Shown: positions 1 through 9,089 of the stretch, piece after piece
Layout: every line of letters starts with the position of its first letter
Position numbering within the stretch: position 1 is the first letter of the stretch
Source: Aliiroseovarius salicola
GTDB taxonomy: Bacteria; Pseudomonadota; Alphaproteobacteria; Rhodobacterales; Rhodobacteraceae
Direction of reading: 5' to 3'
DNA: 64,000 nucleotides
Assembly (NCBI RefSeq): GCF_027891095.1
Contig: NZ_JAQIIO010000001.1
Location: 659,683-723,682 of the forward strand
The notes under the pieces: generated by a model
Told to the model about the DNA's origin: nothing
Databases searched by the model: none
What the model saw: the letters and a program-made list of their open reading frames with translations, nothing else
Translations under genes and position numbers: made by a program

Positions 1-314
1 CTACCAACGCGCCACTCTCCAAATGCTTCCTGCATAAACGCAAAAGGCTGGATCAGCAGCAGCCCTGCAAGCAATAAAAACAGTGGAACAATCTTGGGTG
101 TGCGCCAAGAAACACGATTTTTGAAAGTCCAACCTGCTGTCACTAAAATGGATACAACAATAATAACGCCAAGCACGCCCATCAGATTCTCGGAGAGGAA
201 GGACGCCAGCTTCAGGGTATAGGCGATGAATGGAAAAACAATTAAGAATGAAGTCCCCAAAAAAAGGATTATACAGATCGACCTGACGAGCTTGCTGAGG
301 ATCTGCCTTTTCAT
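1..314 (-). CDS. Partial small integral membrane protein, unknown function
   Basis: An open frame begins with ATG at 314 on the minus strand and runs off the left edge without a stop, giving about 104 residues (MKRQILSKLVRS...). Three strongly hydrophobic stretches are visible, at about residues 12-35, 43-62 and 75-95, separated by short Lys/Arg-containing loops. This is the pattern of a small inner-membrane protein. A weak Shine-Dalgarno (GGGAAG) precedes the start. I do not recognise a family. A longer open frame covers the same DNA on the same strand (start at 402), but its product is Cys-rich and has no membrane-protein character, so I take it as a shadow. Confidence 0.55.
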   Translation of the reverse strand, partial: MKRQILSKLVRSICIILFLGTSFLIVFPFIAYTLKLASFLSENLMGVLGVIIVVSILVTAGWTFKNRVSWRTPKIVPLFLLLAGLLLIQPFAFMQEAFGEWRVG

Positions 315-536
315 TTTGCTTCCCAAAGTTGGCCGGAAACCCGGCACTTGATACAAAGTCGATTTGATAAAAAAGTTCAAATATCTTACAGAATTGGGCC
401 ACGCTTCGCTTAGCCTGTCAAGTCGCGCACTCCATCGAACACGTTTGGCAAAGCGAATTACGACCATGCGCTGTGCCTCGGTACTGGTGAAAACCTCCCA
501 TTCAGACCCCACTGTGTGACAAAGCCAGTGTAACCT

Positions 537-1700
537 TTACTCTGAAGCCGCAGCTAACTTTCCCGCCAACCCTTCCAGCATATCGAGGCATTGCGCCAAC
601 TGTTCCAGAGATACGAACTCGTCTGCCTTGTGGGCTTGCTCGATGGATCCGGGACCGCAGACGACAACATCCATGCCAAGTGACTGGAAGATGCCCGCCT
701 CTGTCCCGAATGGCACCACATCTGCGCCATTGGCACCTGTCAGTTGCGCTACAATTCGACGGGCTTCGTTTGTATCAGTTGGTATCAGACCCGCCACCTC
801 TCCAATCACCTCGGTCTCAATTGATGCGTCAGGATGAACTGCGCGCATGGCGGGCAACAGCACATCATTGCAATAATATTTCATCGCATCTTTGACGAAA
901 TCAGCGTCTGAGATCTGCACCGGGCGCATTTCCCAGTCTACGTGAGCTTTGGGGGCGATAACATTATGCACGCTGCCACCATGCAGGGCACCGACATTGA
1001 CAGTGGTCCACGGGGGGGCAAATCGGCTGTCGCCCGGCGCCATGCCTTGGAGCTGGCCGCGTATTTCCAGCAATCTTGATACGTATCTCACGGCATATTC
1101 TACCGCGTTCACACCCCGGTCCGGGGCAGACCCATGCCCTTCCAGGCCCTGAAAACGTGTGGTGTATTCATAGCAACCTTTGTGGCCTTCGATAATGCGC
1201 ATGCTTGTGGGTTCACCGATGATCGCAAGATCAGGTTTGATGCCCCGTTCGGTAAGACTTTGCGCCAGATGCCCCGCCCCGATGCAGCCGGTTTCCTCGT
1301 CATAGGTGAAAGCGAAATGCAGTGGCCGGTTTCGGGCCTGTTCTGCAAACTTTGGTGCCATTGCCAAAGTGGCGGCAATGAAGCCCTTCATGTCACATGA
1401 GCCCCGCCCGACGAGATGATCATCGCGTTCGGTCATGACAAACGGATCGCTGGCCCAGTCCTGATCGGTGACGGGAACCACATCAGTATGGCCGGACAGG
1501 ACAATGCCTCCATCACCCTCAGGCCCCAGCGTTGCGAAGAGGTTCGCCTTTTGCCCGCTGTAATCCTGCATAACGTCAACGCGCGCGCCGCAGGCCTCTA
1601 GCCGATCAGCAAGATAGGCGATCATCTCCAGATTGCTGTCAGAAGACACGGTGGGAAAGGCGATCAGGTCCGCGAGGATATCTTTAGTGTCCTTGATCAT
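537..1700 (-). CDS. argE: ArgE-type M20 deacetylase (acetylornithine deacetylase family)
   Basis: A 387-residue cytoplasmic metallohydrolase of peptidase family M20A, the usual length for ArgE. The expected metal and catalytic residues are visible: H71 and D73 in SGHTDVVP, D103 in GRGSCDMKG, E135/E136 in YDEETG, E163 in GEPT, and a late HKAD histidine. ArgE removes acetate from N2-acetylornithine. Here the gene lies only 3 bp behind a DoeA-like ectoine hydrolase and in one run with a DoeD-like aminotransferase. It may therefore deacetylate N-alpha-acetyl-2,4-diaminobutyrate, the product of ectoine ring opening, in place of DoeB. The family assignment is firm. The ectoine role is inference from context. 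Confidence 0.85.
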   Translation of the reverse strand: MIKDTKDILADLIAFPTVSSDSNLEMIAYLADRLEACGARVDVMQDYSGQKANLFATLGPEGDGGIVLSGHTDVVPVTDQDWASDPFVMTERDDHLVGRGSCDMKGFIAATLAMAPKFAEQARNRPLHFAFTYDEETGCIGAGHLAQSLTERGIKPDLAIIGEPTSMRIIEGHKGCYEYTTRFQGLEGHGSAPDRGVNAVEYAVRYVSRLLEIRGQLQGMAPGDSRFAPPWTTVNVGALHGGSVHNVIAPKAHVDWEMRPVQISDADFVKDAMKYYCNDVLLPAMRAVHPDASIETEVIGEVAGLIPTDTNEARRIVAQLTGANGADVVPFGTEAGIFQSLGMDVVVCGPGSIEQAHKADEFVSLEQLAQCLDMLEGLAGKLAAASE

Positions 1701-1703
1701 GGC

Positions 1704-2888
1704 TCAGCTCTTAACGAAGAGTTTGCGGTCGATGTTGCAGAGAGGTTCGGCGGGTTCGCCTTCGCGGATCAGGATTGTTTCAGTGGTTTCCAACCCCCAA
1801 CTGTCCATCCAAAGAGCTGGCATGAAATGAAAGACCATTCCCGGTTCCAGCATCGTCTTGTCTTCGCTACGGATCGAAGCTGTGCGTTCCCCCCAGTCGG
1901 GGGGATAGGAAAGGCCGATTGGATAGCCCATTCGGCCAGATCTCTCGATGCCGTGTTTTGCCATGACCTGCATGAAAGCGTTGGCGATATCACACGTCCG
2001 GTTGCCCGCACGCGCGGCATCCAAGCCTGCGGTTATGCCTTCGATCTGTGCCTCTTCTGCGCGGCGCATTTCATCCGATGGGGTACCGAGGAACACGGTT
2101 CGGCAGAGCGGCGCGTGATAACGTCGATAGCAGCCGGAGAGTTCGAAAAATGTGGCCTCGCCTTCACGCATTGGCGCACCATTCCACGTTAGATGCGCAG
2201 CAGTGGCATCAAGGCCTGATGGGGTGAGCGGAACGATCGCCGGATAATCACCCCAGTCATCACCAACCCCGGTGATGCCCGCGTGCATGATGTCTGCCAC
2301 CAGATCGTTTTTCCGCACGCCGGGAGCAGCGCGGTTGATGGCGGTCTCGACGACCTTCTCAGAGATAGCTGCGGCTTTGCGAATAAAGCCAATCTCGTCC
2401 TCCGACTTGACCAGCCGTTGCCAGTTGACCAGCGCTGTGGCGTCGACCAGTTCGGCGTTGAGCAACTCGGCGCCCAGTACGGCATGGGCCTTGGCGGAGT
2501 AGTAGTAGTTCTCCATCTCCACTCCGATCCGCGCATCTGCAAACCCGCGTGTGGTGAGGTGCTGGGCCAGATCCTGCATCGGGTGAACCTCGGTGGATTG
2601 CACAAAGTGGTCACCATAACCGAGGATGTTGTCATGATGCATCCAGCAGGTCCGCCGCCCGCCCATCATGTCCATGTAACGGCCCCACCAGATCGGCTCG
2701 CCCTCCATCGTGACGATCACGCCCTGATGGACGTAGAAGGACCAGCCGTCATAGCCGGTCAGCCAAGCCTGGTTTGATGGGTCAGTGACAAAGAGTACGT
2801 CCAGACCCGCCTTCTCCATGGCGGTGCGAGTCTTGGCCAGTCGGCGGTCATATTCAGCGGTGCTGAAAGGGGGGTTAGAATTGCTCAT
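1704..2888 (-). CDS. doeA: Ectoine hydrolase (DoeA/EutD-like), M24 creatinase fold
   Basis: A 394-residue protein with the creatinase N-terminal domain (about 1-155) and the M24 'pita-bread' domain. Segments such as VTDPSNQAWLTGYDGWSFYV, YPAIVPL and SYPPDWGERT are characteristic of ectoine hydrolase DoeA (recognised from memory of the Halomonas enzyme). DoeA opens the ectoine ring to N-acetyl-2,4-diaminobutyrate. Where true M24 peptidases have two metal-binding Asp, this protein reads FELSGCYRRYHAPLCRTVF and lacks them, as in creatinase-like members. It starts 21 bp after the aminotransferase stop, behind a good Shine-Dalgarno (AGGATAGGA), and is followed 3 bp later by the ArgE-type gene. Hydrolase of another cyclic amidine or amide is the main alternative. 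Confidence 0.85.
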   Translation of the reverse strand: MSNSNPPFSTAEYDRRLAKTRTAMEKAGLDVLFVTDPSNQAWLTGYDGWSFYVHQGVIVTMEGEPIWWGRYMDMMGGRRTCWMHHDNILGYGDHFVQSTEVHPMQDLAQHLTTRGFADARIGVEMENYYYSAKAHAVLGAELLNAELVDATALVNWQRLVKSEDEIGFIRKAAAISEKVVETAINRAAPGVRKNDLVADIMHAGITGVGDDWGDYPAIVPLTPSGLDATAAHLTWNGAPMREGEATFFELSGCYRRYHAPLCRTVFLGTPSDEMRRAEEAQIEGITAGLDAARAGNRTCDIANAFMQVMAKHGIERSGRMGYPIGLSYPPDWGERTASIRSEDKTMLEPGMVFHFMPALWMDSWGLETTETILIREGEPAEPLCNIDRKLFVKS

Positions 2889-2909
2889 GTTTCCTATCCT
2901 TTCCGCTTC

Positions 2910-4283
2910 TTAATCCAGAACCGCAGTGACAGCGCGGAGCGTGGCACCCACCACTTGGTCGGCCTCATCCCGGGTCAGGCAGAAGGGCGGTGCAAAGCCC
3001 AGAATATCACCTTGCGGCATGGCGCGGGCGATCACGCTGTCCTGTTCCAACAGTTTCCCCGCAATCTGTGCACCGATTGTTTGGGACGCATCGAAGAACG
3101 TGCGGCTGCCTTTGTCCGCTACAAACTCGACCGCGCATAACATTCCTTCACCACGGACCTCCCCGACATTCGGGTGATCCCCAAGCGCGGCTTGCATGGT
3201 GTCGTTCAGATATGTGCCAACCTCGGAGGCATTCTGCACAAGGTTCAATTCATCAATCAGCCTCAGATTTGCCACTCCGGCCGCAGCGCCGATTGGATGT
3301 GCGGAATAGGTCCAACCGTGTCCAATGGGACCATTTTCATCGGTTCCCTGTTCCAGGACTTTCCACATCTTGTCCGACACAATCGACCCGGACAGAGGGG
3401 CATACGCAGACGTCAGCCCCTTGGCGATGGTAATCAGGTCAGGCTTCATACCGTAGTGATCAGATCCGAACATACTGCCCAATCGCCCGAACCCGGTGAC
3501 CACTTCATCAGCCACCAAGAGAATGTCGTGTTTGTCGAGCACATCTTGAATTGCAGGCCAATACCCCGCGGGTGGCGGTACAATCCCTCCGGTGCCCAGC
3601 ACTGGCTCACCGATGAAAGCGGCAATCGTGTCTGCGCCCTCGCGCTCAATCAGAGCCTCAAGTTCTGCCACGCAATGCGCGACAAACTGCGCCTCGCTCT
3701 GCGTTTGATCTGCGCGGCGGAAGTAATAGGGGGCTTCTGTATGGATCACCTGCGCCAGCGGCAGGTCGAATTTCTTGTGAAACAGATCCAACCCAGTGAG
3801 TGACCCCGTCATCAACCCAGAACCGTGATAGCCACGCCAGCGCGAGATGATCTTCTTTTTCTCAGGGCGCCCAAGGATGTTGTTGTAGTACCAGATCAGT
3901 TTGACATTGGTTTCATTGGCGTCTGATCCGGAGAGGCCAAAATACACTTTCGACATGTTGTCCGGCGCGCGGTCCAGCACCATTTGGGCCAAGGTGATCG
4001 AGGCTTCGGTCCCATGGCCCACATAGGCATGATAGTAGGCAAGTTCTTTTGCCTGTTCCGCAATTGCTTCGGCAATTTCAGGACGCCCATATCCGACATT
4101 CACACAATAGAGGCCGGCAAATGCATCCAGCAGGCGGTTGCCATCACGATCCTCGATATGGCAGCCCGATCCACCGGTCACCACGCGATGAGGCAGGTTT
4201 CCTCGTGCAAATTCTGCGAGATGGGTGGACGGATGGAAGAAGTTCTCTCGGTCCCACTTTTCAAGTTGGTCGTTACGAAGCAT
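2910..4283 (-). CDS. doeD: Class III aminotransferase, DoeD-like (diaminobutyrate transaminase)
   Basis: A 457-residue PLP-dependent, fold-type I class III aminotransferase. The PLP-binding features are visible: SGSDANE (about 118-124, phosphate and cofactor contacts), ADEV with D259, and the Schiff-base lysine K288 in [14 protein letters not shown]. Class III enzymes act on omega-amino groups. Next to doeA and a deacetylase, the likely substrate is 2,4-diaminobutyrate, giving aspartate semialdehyde, as for DoeD. Other diamine or beta-alanine:pyruvate transaminases look very similar, so the substrate is inferred. It is the first gene of the run doeD-doeA-argE. No strong ribosome site is seen. 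Confidence 0.8.
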   Translation of the reverse strand: MLRNDQLEKWDRENFFHPSTHLAEFARGNLPHRVVTGGSGCHIEDRDGNRLLDAFAGLYCVNVGYGRPEIAEAIAEQAKELAYYHAYVGHGTEASITLAQMVLDRAPDNMSKVYFGLSGSDANETNVKLIWYYNNILGRPEKKKIISRWRGYHGSGLMTGSLTGLDLFHKKFDLPLAQVIHTEAPYYFRRADQTQSEAQFVAHCVAELEALIEREGADTIAAFIGEPVLGTGGIVPPPAGYWPAIQDVLDKHDILLVADEVVTGFGRLGSMFGSDHYGMKPDLITIAKGLTSAYAPLSGSIVSDKMWKVLEQGTDENGPIGHGWTYSAHPIGAAAGVANLRLIDELNLVQNASEVGTYLNDTMQAALGDHPNVGEVRGEGMLCAVEFVADKGSRTFFDASQTIGAQIAGKLLEQDSVIARAMPQGDILGFAPPFCLTRDEADQVVGATLRAVTAVLD

Positions 4284-4572
4284 GGCTTAACTTTCGACTT
4301 GGGCGGCGCGCCGCCAGTTGAGATTTGAAAGGAGCCGAATGCACGCTAGGAGAGGATTATCGCCCCGATTTGAGCAGACTGGCTCCGCTCACCCGGACAG
4401 CAGCGCGCAATGCCTTTATTGCCAGGGTCATCTGTATTTGGAGCATATCTGTACGCTCGAAATCAACAGTGCGTTGTGTCCGGCCGATCAGCGGCAGAAA
4501 TAAATTGTGTAAAAACAAGTCGAGGTTTTGGATTGGATGCAGATCTTCGACGGTTTCAATGAGCACATCGGA
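4284..4572. other. Intergenic region upstream of the doeD-doeA-argE run
   Basis: This 289 bp spacer separates the LysR regulator gene from doeD, both on the minus strand. It holds a perfect GC palindrome, GGCGGCGCGCCGCC at 4302-4315, just upstream of doeD. It should also carry the doeD promoter, but I cannot point to convincing -35/-10 boxes. Small open frames on both strands look non-coding. Confidence 0.4.
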
Positions 4573-5412
4573 TTAGATGACATTCCTCAGTTCCTTGGCA
4601 ATCAAGTTCCGTACCAACTGGATTCGAACATTGCTGGAAACTTCTGCTTGAATGGCGCTCCAGACAGGAACCACAAGGGGGGGCATTTTAACGTGAAACC
4701 TTTGTAATCTCTGATCCGGGTCGCCGAGGAAGCAGGGAAGAATAGCCTTTCCCAATCCGGAGGCCACCATTTCTTGCACCACCAGAAAGCTGTCGGCCTC
4801 GCAGGATATGTTCTCGGGGGGGATATTGTTCGACATCCATTTGGCCGGGGCTGATCGCGCCAGCCCACCACTTAAGCCGATCCAAAGTTTTGTGTTCGGG
4901 TCCGCGGAATAGATCCCAAATCTGAGCTCACCCACGGTTTTTCCCTCAAGACCTTCTTCAAGGCGCATTGTCGGCCGAATGGCGATATCCGCTGCCAGTC
5001 GGGACAGGTCATGATAGGTGTTCGCGCTGAGCAGAGAGATTGATAGCTCTGGATAGGTTTCTTTGATGGTCTTGATGATCGGCGGCAGTATAAGTTGACA
5101 AAGGCTGTCCGTAGACGCAACGCGGACTGTGCCCGACAGGGTTTCGTCCGTTCCGTGCACTGCGCGGTCCACCGAATAAATGGCGTCCTCAACGTTCCGC
5201 GCGGCTGTCAGGATGGCCTCCGCTTCGGGCAGAACGCTGTATCCGGCGAGGGATTTCTGAAATAGCGGCCGACCGCAGCGCCGTTCAAATGCCGCAACGC
5301 GCCGCATCACCGTCGCGTGGGTAACGCCCAATTGCTGAGCTGCGGCGTTCAGTGAACCCTCATCCGCAACAGCCAGCACAAACTTGATATCATCCCAATT
5401 GCTGTTGTTCAT
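4573..5412 (-). CDS. LysR-family transcriptional regulator
   Basis: A 279-residue protein with an N-terminal winged helix-turn-helix (about 5-65, WDDIKFVLAVADEGSLNAAAQQLGVTHATVMRRVAAFE), which is the LysR signature, then a shorter-than-average substrate-binding domain (about 90-275). Usual LysR length is 290-320. It is transcribed in the same direction as the ectoine-type genes and divergently from cytochrome c' across a 90 bp gap. It could control either side. Characterised ectoine clusters use other regulators (AsnC/Lrp-type DoeX, MocR-type EnuR), so a link to ectoine is not assured. Confidence 0.85.
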   Translation of the reverse strand: MNNSNWDDIKFVLAVADEGSLNAAAQQLGVTHATVMRRVAAFERRCGRPLFQKSLAGYSVLPEAEAILTAARNVEDAIYSVDRAVHGTDETLSGTVRVASTDSLCQLILPPIIKTIKETYPELSISLLSANTYHDLSRLAADIAIRPTMRLEEGLEGKTVGELRFGIYSADPNTKLWIGLSGGLARSAPAKWMSNNIPPENISCEADSFLVVQEMVASGLGKAILPCFLGDPDQRLQRFHVKMPPLVVPVWSAIQAEVSSNVRIQLVRNLIAKELRNVI

Positions 5413-5502
5413 ATTTTAACAGATATCCTAAAAATTCTGCCAGTTGTACGATTTATGATACATGCTAATTTTGTCGGCAAGTATCAAACAGGGAAATTCA
5501 GT

Positions 5503-5970
5503 ATGAGAAAATCAGCAATCATGACTTTGGCTGGCATGTCCATGGCTCTCATTGGCAATGTCGCACTTGCGGACGAAGCAACCGACCCGGCGGTTAAAGC
5601 TCGCACGGCAATCATGCAGCTATATGCAAACAACATCGGACAATTGGGGGCAATGGCAAAAGGCAATGTGGAGTATAACGCCGAAGCCGCGATGAAAGCC
5701 GCAAACAATCTGGCGCTGCTGGTCCAGCTTGATCAGTCTACGTTGTGGCCACAAGGTACAGACAACGCATCCATGGTTGGCACTCGGGCGCTTCCCGATC
5801 TGTGGAAGAACTTTCCTGACGTGATGACGAAAGGGGAATCGTTGGGTGCCGCCGTGACCGCGATGCAAGGCGCAGCGGGAACGGATCTGGCAGCATTGCA
5901 AGGGGCAATGGGAGGGCTCGGAGGAGCCTGCCAGGCTTGCCATAAAGCCTATCGCGCCCCGGACGAGTGA
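5503..5970 (+). CDS. Cytochrome c' (periplasmic, NO-binding type)
   Basis: A 155-residue exported protein. An N-terminal signal peptide ends near residues 21-23 (NVALA), and a single haem-binding motif C143-Q-A-C146-H147 lies close to the C-terminus, the arrangement of the four-helix-bundle cytochrome c' family. Family members bind NO at a five-coordinate haem and can protect against nitrosative stress. I chose ATG 5503 over the upstream frame start at 5455 because it gives a clean signal peptide and sits behind GGGAAATTC. The next gene starts inside its stop codon, so the two are co-translated. Proximity to nos genes fits a nitrogen-oxide role, though a gene on the other strand lies between them. 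Confidence 0.88.
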   Translation: MRKSAIMTLAGMSMALIGNVALADEATDPAVKARTAIMQLYANNIGQLGAMAKGNVEYNAEAAMKAANNLALLVQLDQSTLWPQGTDNASMVGTRALPDLWKNFPDVMTKGESLGAAVTAMQGAAGTDLAALQGAMGGLGGACQACHKAYRAPDE

Positions 5971-6872
5971 CGACAGTGGTCGGAACCAGAAAACTGAGAA
6001 TGGTCCTGCTTGTCGGGGCCATTTTTGTGGCTACGGGATGGGGGGTTACGGCCCCCCGTTCATTGGATGAGGTCAGGATCTCTTCCATAATTCCTGACCC
6101 TGAACGGGGTCGAATGGTGTTTTATGCTGGCGGATGTGCGTCGTGCCATTCCGCACCTGATGCCTCTGGGGAAGAAAAACTGCATCTCGGAGGTGGCCGT
6201 GCCTTTGCCACGGAGTTCGGGACCTTTTATGCGCCGAATATCTCTCCCCATATGGAGGCAGGTATTGGTGGCTGGTCCACATTGGAAATTGCCAATGCCG
6301 TCATAAAAGGGACAAGCCCGGGCGGGCAGCATTATTACCCCGCGTTTCCCTACACGTCCTATGCGCAGGCAACCCTCGAAGACGCCGTTTCACTTGGGGC
6401 ATTTCTTAGAACGCTTCCCGCAGTCTCATCACAGAACAAGCCACATGACGTTAGCTTTCCATTCAATATCCGGAGGTCGCTCGGGGGATGGAAGTTGCTG
6501 TTTGCCCGCCGAGGCTGGGTGGTTGATGGCAATTTGACGGAGCAACAGATGCGGGGTCGCTATCTTGTTGAGGGGTTGGGGCATTGCGGTGAATGCCATA
6601 CGGATCGAAATGCACTGGGCGGGACCCGGTTGGATGCATGGCTGGCGGGCGCACCCAATCCCAATGGCAAAGGGCGCATTCCGGACATTACCGCCTCTGG
6701 ACTGAAGTGGACGGAAGGTGACATTGCCGAATATCTCAAGTCTGGATTTACACCCGATTTCGACACTGCGGGTGGAGAAATGGCAGATGTCGTCGAAAAC
6801 ACGAGCAAGCTGACTGACGCGGACCGGGAAGCAATTGCTGCCTATCTGAAGATTGTTCCGGGTTCGAAGTAA
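5967..6872 (+). CDS. Dihaem c-type cytochrome
   Basis: A 301-residue protein with an N-terminal hydrophobic segment (about 11-28, signal or anchor) and two CXXCH haem sites: C57-A-S-C60-H61 and C207-G-E-C210-H211. Each lies in its own cytochrome c-like domain, with MxP/Met ligand candidates downstream. The frame begins with GTG overlapping the cytochrome c' TGA, which implies translational coupling. ATG 6000 is an alternative start. It probably passes electrons in the periplasm to or from the preceding cytochrome c'. The exact partner is unknown. It ends 30 bp before the convergent ggt gene. Confidence 0.85.
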   Translation: MTTVVGTRKLRMVLLVGAIFVATGWGVTAPRSLDEVRISSIIPDPERGRMVFYAGGCASCHSAPDASGEEKLHLGGGRAFATEFGTFYAPNISPHMEAGIGGWSTLEIANAVIKGTSPGGQHYYPAFPYTSYAQATLEDAVSLGAFLRTLPAVSSQNKPHDVSFPFNIRRSLGGWKLLFARRGWVVDGNLTEQQMRGRYLVEGLGHCGECHTDRNALGGTRLDAWLAGAPNPNGKGRIPDITASGLKWTEGDIAEYLKSGFTPDFDTAGGEMADVVENTSKLTDADREAIAAYLKIVPGSK

Positions 6873-6902
6873 ATCAGACAAATGGTTTCCCGTCGTGTGG
6901 GT

Positions 6903-8696
6903 TCATTCGCCCAGAGCAATACCCTCACGACGCGGATCCGCCCCACCGCGTAGAGTTTCCCCGATGGCGATGGCGTGCAGTCCTGAATTGAGGCTTCTCT
7001 TCCCAACCTCAAATCCCATATCGATCAGCGGTCCTTCCAACTCTTCTGCCCATGTGCCAGCTTCCAAATCGTAGGTGCCGAAGCGATTGACAAGATGGGG
7101 CATCGAAAGCGCTTGCTGCACATCCATCTTCCAATCGAGATGTGCGATAATGGTGGTGGCAACATACCCAATGATACGACTCCCTCCCGGGCTCCCAATC
7201 ACCAGAACCGGCTTGTCATCTTTCATGACAATTGTGGGGGCCATTGATGATCTGGGGCGTTTTCCCGGCTCGACCCTATTGGCAATCGGAATGCCGTTTT
7301 GATGCGTGCGGAAGGAAAAATCGGTCAATTCATTGTTCAATAGAAAACCTCGGACCATCAGCCTTGAGCCGAATGCGTTTTCGATGGTCGTGGTCATCGC
7401 CAATGCGTTCCCATAACTGTCGACGATTGAAATATGCGAAGTGGACGGAAATTCGATGCTTTCGTCATCCGCATAAAGAAGGGCGTGTTCCCATTCGGGA
7501 TTGCCCGGTGCAACTTCTGGAAGCGCATCATCGCCTGAAAGCAGCTCAGCTCGTTGGCTAAGATACTCTTCTGCCACCAACCCGTCGACGGGTACCGGCA
7601 CAAAATTAACATCTGCGATGTAACGTCCCCGATCTGCGAAGGCCAATCTCGATGCATCGCCGATCAATCGCCATGCCGTTGGGTTACGTGGTCCCAGTGC
7701 ACCCAAATCATATTCATCCAGCATCCCCAGGATCTGCCCAACAGTTAGTGCTCCTGAAGATGGCGGCCCCATGCCGCAGACATCGTGATTGCGATAAGCC
7801 GCACAGACCGGAGGTCGTTCGATCACGCGATAAAGAGCCAGGTCAATTGCTGATAACCGCCCCGGATTCCCACTGGAATTGCGAACTGTGGACACGATAT
7901 CCTCGGCAATCTCTCCTTTGTAAAAGGCAGATGACCCGCCTGCTGCGATCTTGCGTAGCGTGTCTGCATAGCGGGTGTTCACAAGGCGATCGCCCGCTGT
8001 GATGGGCGTTCCGCCCGGAAAGAAATAATCAGATGTTGTGGCAAATCGCTGTAGCCTTTCGCCATCCCGTTCCACCAATTGAGCAAGGCGCGGCGAGACG
8101 GTGAAGCCGTTATCAGCAAGATGGATTGCGTCGTCAAAGAGGCTGGCCCAATTCGCCTTGCCCCATCGCCGGTGAGCGTTCTCCATAAGTCGAGGTGTTC
8201 CGGGTGTGCCGACAGACAGGCCACCGACGACAGCATCAAAGAACTTTTTGGGTTCGCCGTCATCCGTCTGAAATTGCAACGGATCTGCACCCAAGGGGGC
8301 GGTTTCGCGCCCGTCCAGCGTTGTCAGCTGGGAACTGGCAGCGTCATACCAGACCAGAAAAGCACCCCCGCCCAATCCAGACGACTGAGGTTCGACCAGC
8401 CCGAGAACTGCTTGAACGGCGACCATCGCATCAGCTGCGGTTCCCCCTTCCCTCAATACACGAGCACCCGCCTCAACCGCCAAAGGATTGGCCGCGGCCA
8501 CCATCCAGTCCTTGGCTTCCGTAGGCCCCCCGGACAGCTTGGTTTTCAGCGCAGAATTGGCGGCATCAGACAATCCGGAAAAGTCTCGGGATGTTTCAGT
8601 TTTTGCTTCTGGCGCAACTCCGTCCGCCGTGTCTTGGGCCACTGCTAATGGTGTTGCGGACAATGCAATTGCGGCGCTCAGGATCCAACGTCTCAT
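6903..8696 (-). CDS. ggt: Gamma-glutamyltransferase (glutathione hydrolase)
   Basis: A 597-residue periplasmic N-terminal-nucleophile hydrolase. It has a Sec signal peptide (MRRWILSAAIALSATPLAVA) and a large subunit with the GLVEPQSSGLGGGAF and DGRETAP motifs. The autocleavage/nucleophile threonine is T419 in PSTSHISIVD, followed by the small subunit with GSPGGSRI. The enzyme cleaves gamma-glutamyl bonds of glutathione and transfers the glutamyl group. The frame is open up to 8858, but I chose ATG 8696 because it opens the signal peptide and follows AGAGGT. It stands alone between the cytochrome pair (convergent) and the nos operon (divergent). Confidence 0.93.
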   Translation of the reverse strand: MRRWILSAAIALSATPLAVAQDTADGVAPEAKTETSRDFSGLSDAANSALKTKLSGGPTEAKDWMVAAANPLAVEAGARVLREGGTAADAMVAVQAVLGLVEPQSSGLGGGAFLVWYDAASSQLTTLDGRETAPLGADPLQFQTDDGEPKKFFDAVVGGLSVGTPGTPRLMENAHRRWGKANWASLFDDAIHLADNGFTVSPRLAQLVERDGERLQRFATTSDYFFPGGTPITAGDRLVNTRYADTLRKIAAGGSSAFYKGEIAEDIVSTVRNSSGNPGRLSAIDLALYRVIERPPVCAAYRNHDVCGMGPPSSGALTVGQILGMLDEYDLGALGPRNPTAWRLIGDASRLAFADRGRYIADVNFVPVPVDGLVAEEYLSQRAELLSGDDALPEVAPGNPEWEHALLYADDESIEFPSTSHISIVDSYGNALAMTTTIENAFGSRLMVRGFLLNNELTDFSFRTHQNGIPIANRVEPGKRPRSSMAPTIVMKDDKPVLVIGSPGGSRIIGYVATTIIAHLDWKMDVQQALSMPHLVNRFGTYDLEAGTWAEELEGPLIDMGFEVGKRSLNSGLHAIAIGETLRGGADPRREGIALGE

Positions 8697-9089
8697 GATT
8701 ACCTCTAAAATAAGCGATTTCACGAACTGAATACCACGAAATGCAAGGTCCCAACAAATGGGTGGACACGTGTCATGACCGGGCTGGTTCGCTGCAAACA
8801 GCAAGATGGTGCAATTAGGATCTGGCCCGTGTGAGAAACCAACCCACTTGTCCGACACGATCCCAGCCTTCGGAATTGCCTGCTGTCTCGCAGGATCCCG
8901 CGCGTGGTCCCTGAAGTGTCAGACAAAACTTATTACTTAGATAATCTAAAGCCATTTCGGAATGAATCCATATTAATCAGTGCGTTAGCTTCTTTCAATA
9001 AAACATATTCAAAAATCGTGATTGATAATAGTCAATACATGAACGCGCCACAAATGGTTTTGGTCAGGCATCTGATCAGGGAATCACGT
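8697..9089. other. Divergent promoter region between ggt and the nos operon
   Basis: A 393 bp stretch that I read as non-coding. An in-frame extension of the small protein starting at 9090 covers 8904-9089, but this DNA is AT-rich with poor coding character and contains an FNR-type box. The ggt ribosome site (AGAGGT) lies at its left end. A frame at 8720-8926 on the minus strand is a shadow. Confidence 0.5.
9022..9035 (+). promoter_or_regulatory. FNR/CRP-family box in front of the nos operon
   Basis: TTGAT-AATA-GTCAA matches the FNR consensus TTGAT-N4-ATCAA at 9 of 10 defined positions. Its centre (9028.5) predicts a class II start of transcription near 9070, just ahead of ATG 9090. This fits oxygen-limited or NO-linked induction of nos genes, which is known for FNR, NnrR and Dnr regulators. 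No such regulator is encoded in the window. Confidence 0.7.

Noticed and set aside
1..402. 133-residue frame on the minus strand at the left edge
   Set aside because: Product is Cys/Arg-rich without domain character; the overlapping frame from 314 encodes a typical membrane protein with three hydrophobic helices.
6903..8858. 651-residue version of gamma-glutamyltransferase
   Set aside because: The extra N-terminus would bury the signal peptide; ATG 8696 has a ribosome site and opens the signal directly.
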